From assembly GCA_021613375.1 (NCBI GenBank), contig CM038715.1, forward strand, positions 1,375,001 to 1,439,000: a stretch of DNA of 64,000 nucleotides. Reading direction: 5' to 3'. Shown piece after piece: positions 56,414-59,400 of this stretch. The notes under the pieces are model-generated. The model was not told the DNA's origin, did not search any database, and saw only the letters and a list, made by a program, of their open reading frames with translations. The stretch is from Megaleporinus macrocephalus. Taxonomy: Eukaryota; Chordata; Actinopteri; Characiformes; Anostomidae. The position numbers were made by a program, and so were the translations under genes. The first letter of the stretch is position 1. The number at the start of each line of letters is the position of its first letter.

Positions 56414-59400
56414 TAGATAGACTGTTTACATGATGTATAATATAATAGGTATAGTGTAATAATAACAGTATAGTCACTATTATATACAGTAACAGTATAG
56501 CTATATATAACATTATTAATCAATGTATGGTATTTACTCAGTAATCATCTGAAGTTTTACATGTTTTATAGATTCAACATTATTTAACTGCCCTGCATCT
56601 TCTTCTGCATTTTCTACAGAACTGCTTGGCCTACATGATGTTCCTGTTGGTGGTTCTCATGCTGAACTATCAAGAGAACATCCAGGAGATGAACAGCAGA
56701 CTGCTTCAATCTGCAGTAAAGCGTTCCATCATCTCCGCTTCTCCAGGGCAGCCTAACCTTACAGCCCTATCAGGGTAAAACTCTAAGCTCTATAAGCTCT
56801 ATTATGACTCATAGCAGTATATTTAAACCCATGAACAGGACTGACCCCCTGCTTTAACAGAGGTGATTCAACTTTTGAAAGACTCAGTTCCAGTTAATCT
56901 CCATGTGTCCCAATGAATCCCATGTGTTAAGGCATGGTGGAGCGTGACAAGCCCTGATACCGACCACTGATTGTAGAACTTAAGAGAATGGATTCTGAGA
57001 ATTTTGACTTTATTTTCCTCTTTAGATGGACGGAAGCCTGGCAATGGATGGATCAAAGCTTAATAACACACCTCCACCAAAACATGTCCTTTTCTCTGAT
57101 TGGTTTGTCACGACTACAACGTGTGCAATCAAAAAACTGTAAGAATCTTCACTTTTGCAGTATTAAAACCAATATTAAAAATGAAAGTGCTTTATTAGTA
57201 ACTATTCAGCATTGTTGGCCTGTATTCCAGTTTGTGGGGAAGACGTTCTTGAGTACGACCAGACGTGGTCTTCATTCCGGAGAGGAAAAGCCAGGAGCAA
57301 CCACACTGCTTCCATTCTTCCTGGGTGAGACATTCCTCTTAGGGACATGGAGGTCTTGAACTTTTATGTTATTGAAACAAGAGCCTACAGAATGACTGAA
57401 CGACTGCAGATAAAACACCTGATTTCTACGTTAATGTAGAATTTTTTGTTTTGAATTTAAAGTCTGATTAATGTACCTACAGCAGATGAAGTCTGACCTT
57501 TCATTCTTTCACTGCTTAGGTCATGGAGCAAAGCCCAGTCATGCATGTTCAGTCAGACCGAGGAGATATTGCTGGGCAACAGCAGTGCGTCCACCAGTCG
57601 CATCCTGTCAGGTCTGCAAACCACACACTGGACCACAGAAGAGTGAGTGTGCACACCTATAAAACCTTTATGGTTTTAAAACTATATCATGTACACTACT
57701 GTGCAAAAGACCTTCACGGTCCATTCGTTCAATTGATCTAGTCATTTATTTATTAATTTATTCAAGAGATTTGCTTTCAAGCTTTCTTCAGAGATATTTT
57801 TTCGCACCTACGAAGTTCAGTCTTAGAAGTTGGTTGTATTTTATGCTTATTACGGTGGCGGAGAAGACTCAATGCACTACAGATTCACAAACGCGCTGCA
57901 AACAGAAAACACTTTCATCAATACGACAACACGGGCACTACACCGTCCACAACACAACGGAAGTGTTTCTGGAGGACACTTAAAGGACGTGGGACCACAA
58001 ACAGCGACGCAACGTAAACAGAACTAAGCCGTGGTAGCGTCTAATAGTGATGGGCAAGTTATACCGATGCTTCGGAGCTGGTGTGGAGAAATCCAGAAAG
58101 TCGTTTATGAAGTGCGTATGGAGACTTGCTTCGTTAAGGGCGAGTGACGTCACTGATGTCTGAAGTCTCGCTGGTTCAGGACGTGGTTCGAGTGTTGGCG
58201 TGATTTATTGTTTCTTAATAAAAATTAAAGTCACCATCAAAACACAATCACTGTCCCATCTCTTAAAACCACTGCAACAGTTTTAACATCAATATCTCAC
58301 ATACTATTAAATTTATTTACTGACTGAAATCAGACTAGCAGTTTTTTTTACTTAACAGACCCACACAATCAAACACAGATCAGATAAACAAATGAATGAA
58401 CCACAGAAAATTAAATTAAGGAGTTTTTGTATAAACTTGTTTTCAGGCTGACAATAAAATGAAATGACAATACAAGTTTTGGCCAGCAGGGGGGTTTGTG
58501 TGCACATGAAGCTTTGAGTAATGAACCAGCTGGAGGGAAAGCTTCAAGACTTCAAGAGGCTTCATCTGATGATCACTAGCGTCTAATGAGAACTAAGTCT
58601 GGATAGTTAGTAAATATAGCCAAACTTACTTCATTAGACGCTACCGCAGCTCTGCGTGGTTCTGTTTACATTGCGTCGCCGTATGTGGTCCCACGTCCTT
58701 TAAGTGTCCTCCGAAAACACTTCCGTTGTTTAGTGGGCGGTTTTGAAGTAGTAGGAAAATTTAGTGACCGTGTTACCGTTTTGATAAAAGTGTTTTCTGT
58801 TTGCAGCGCGTTTGTGAATTTGCAGTGCGTTGAGTCCTCTCAGCCACATCCCAAACACATTAACTGTTGTTGAGATCTAAAAACCACCGGCAACTTCTTT
58901 GTTTGCATTTTTTCTTCTTTTTTTGTGTAATTTGCATCCATATAGAGACACGGCTTCACAGCAAATACATGCATTGTAATAGCATGCCACACAGAATTGC
59001 GTTCCTCCAGGAGTTTCTTTATTTTAACATTGGCAGACTCCGCCCCTCGCTCTCCTTGAAAGACCCTGAGATCCTGGTTCATGCTTTTGTCACCTCACGA
59101 TAAGATTACTGCAATGCTCTTTTTTATGGTCTACCTTCTAAAGCTCTTCGTCCGCTCCAGTATATTCAGAACTCTGCTGCCAGAATCCTAGTCCATTCAA
59201 AATAATCCGCTCACATCACACCTGTCCTCCACCAGCTTCACTGGCTTCCTGTTTCTGAACGCATCTGCTACAAAATACTTTTGTTGACTTATAAGGTCTT
59301 ACATGGCTTAGCTCCATCATATCGCTCTGCCCTCTCACAGCCCTACGCTCCATCTCGCTCTCTCAGGTCCTCTGATTCTGCTCTCACCATGGGTGGCAGA

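Noticed and set aside
56328..56513. Small minus-strand protein with repeated SIYL
   Set aside because: Pure translation of the (GATA)n microsatellite.
57231..57359. Frame reading [16 protein letters not shown] as exon 36
   Set aside because: It is open, but it is not the frame demanded by the phase of exon 35. The correct frame gives the [12 protein letters not shown] sequence and the right phase for exon 37.
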